Assembly (NCBI GenBank): GCA_964577275.1
Contig: CAZNYR010000146.1
Coordinates: 1 to 6,454, forward strand
DNA length: 6,454 nucleotides
Source of the DNA: UBA2561 sp964577275
Lineage (GTDB): Bacteria; Bacteroidota; Bacteroidia; Cytophagales; Thermoflexibacteraceae
Direction of reading: 5' to 3'
Shown here: in pieces, positions 6,184-6,454 of the stretch
Position numbering within the stretch: the first letter of the stretch is position 1
Layout of the letters: each line of letters opens with the position of its first letter
Program-made: the position numbers and the translations under genes
The notes under the pieces: generated by a model
The model's database searches: none
The model's input: only the letters and a program-made list of their open reading frames with translations
What the model was told of the DNA's origin: nothing

Positions 6184-6191
6184 CAAAATTA
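6184..6191 (-). promoter_or_regulatory. Candidate -7 box for proA
   Basis: On the minus strand TAATTTTG (6191-6184) matches TAnnTTTG and would place the start near 6177-6180, about 36 nt before the proA ATG. No TTG lies 19 bp upstream; the sequence there is A-rich. Its place between the terminator at 6226-6268 and the start codon supports the call. Confidence 0.45.
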
Positions 6192-6225
6192 TACTTTTTG
6201 AATTATTTTTTTGGGAAAATGGCAT

Positions 6226-6268
6226 AAAAAAAACTGACCTAAGAATTTGTCTAAGGTCAGTTTTTTTT
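6226..6268 (-). terminator. Bidirectional-type terminator between the right-edge gene and proA
   Basis: ACTGACCT (6233-6240) pairs with AGGTCAGT (6254-6261), extended by an A-run on one side (6226-6233) and a T-run on the other (6261-6268), eight bases each. The form is symmetrical and works on either strand. On the minus strand it lies 16 nt after the stop of the right-edge gene and upstream of the proA promoter, so its main job is probably to end that transcript. Confidence 0.85.
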
Positions 6269-6284
6269 GAATCATTTGTATCAT

Positions 6285-6454
6285 TTAAATCAAAGCACAT
6301 CGCCCATTTTGTACGTCAGCTTCGACTTTTTTGAATTTGACATCTTTCAATATCTTGCCGTCAGCGTAGCGCACCGAAACTTTATCGTTTCGATTCGGCA
6401 ACTTTTGGGTATTGACAATCGGTTTCGTAACCTCCTGTTTTTGAGTCGGTTTGA
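6285..6454 (-). CDS. C-terminal end of a protein, tentatively SecA
   Basis: The last 55 codons of a minus-strand gene are present, with TAA at 6287-6285 and the 5' end outside the window. The peptide has a charged linker (KPTQKQEVTKP), then RNDKVSVRYADGKI, KDVKFKKVEADV and the end NGRCALI. The RND-V...DG...KFKKVE pattern reminds me of the C-terminal tail of SecA in some Bacteroidota, where it replaces the usual zinc-binding cysteine motif. If so, the protein is the ATPase motor of Sec export. Only one cysteine is present, so no zinc motif is visible. A coding end is well supported by the open frame and the adjacent terminator; the SecA name is from memory of a short tail and is uncertain. Confidence 0.55.
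   Translation of the reverse strand, partial: KPTQKQEVTKPIVNTQKLPNRNDKVSVRYADGKILKDVKFKKVEADVQNGRCALI

Noticed and set aside
6091..6300. Minus-strand frame of 69 codons across the proA upstream region
   Set aside because: It crosses the terminator at 6226-6268, the proA promoter region and the proA start in a different frame, and overlaps the end of the right-edge gene.

Overview
The window looks like chromosomal DNA of a member of the phylum Bacteroidota, probably a cytophaga-type lineage. Three things point there: a PorP/SprF-family protein of the type IX secretion/gliding machinery, promoters of the Bacteroidota form (TTG, 19 bp, TAnnTTTG), and AT-rich spacers without clear Shine-Dalgarno sequences. 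There are no transposases, integrases, CRISPR arrays or phage structural genes.

Layout, left to right. The left edge holds the 5' part of a tRNA-Tyr gene on the minus strand, with a near-perfect promoter at 72-103. Next is a minus-strand locus of three genes I cannot assign to a known family, transcribed in the order 2234-1794, 1667-834, 831-259. It has its own promoter (2266-2296), a hairpin just after the first gene, and a 2-nt gap before a GTG start between the last two. The first two proteins are clearly related: they share an N-terminal LExxTIV motif and a GDITxxISR module, and the larger protein differs mainly by about 165 extra residues in between. This is the best candidate for an undescribed system here.

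Upstream of that locus lies a stand-alone porP/sprF-like gene (3449-2529, minus) with its own probable terminator. An 824-bp AT-rich spacer follows. It contains a strong plus-strand terminator with no intact gene in front of it, preceded by a short interrupted reading frame that may be the remnant of a lost gene. A hotdog-fold DUF4442 thioesterase-like gene (4274-4792, plus) then converges on proA (6142-4895, minus). A 17-bp perfect hairpin separates them, and its T-run overlaps the proA stop codon. proA appears monocistronic, with no proB in the window. Right of it is another terminator and the last 55 codons of a minus-strand gene, tentatively secA.

The named genes serve unrelated housekeeping roles: tyrosine tRNA, proline synthesis, secretion/gliding, acyl-thioester hydrolysis and possibly Sec translocation. 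They sit in short, separately promoted and terminated units. The three-gene locus between tRNA-Tyr and porP is the only multi-gene unit and the only part with no recognisable function.
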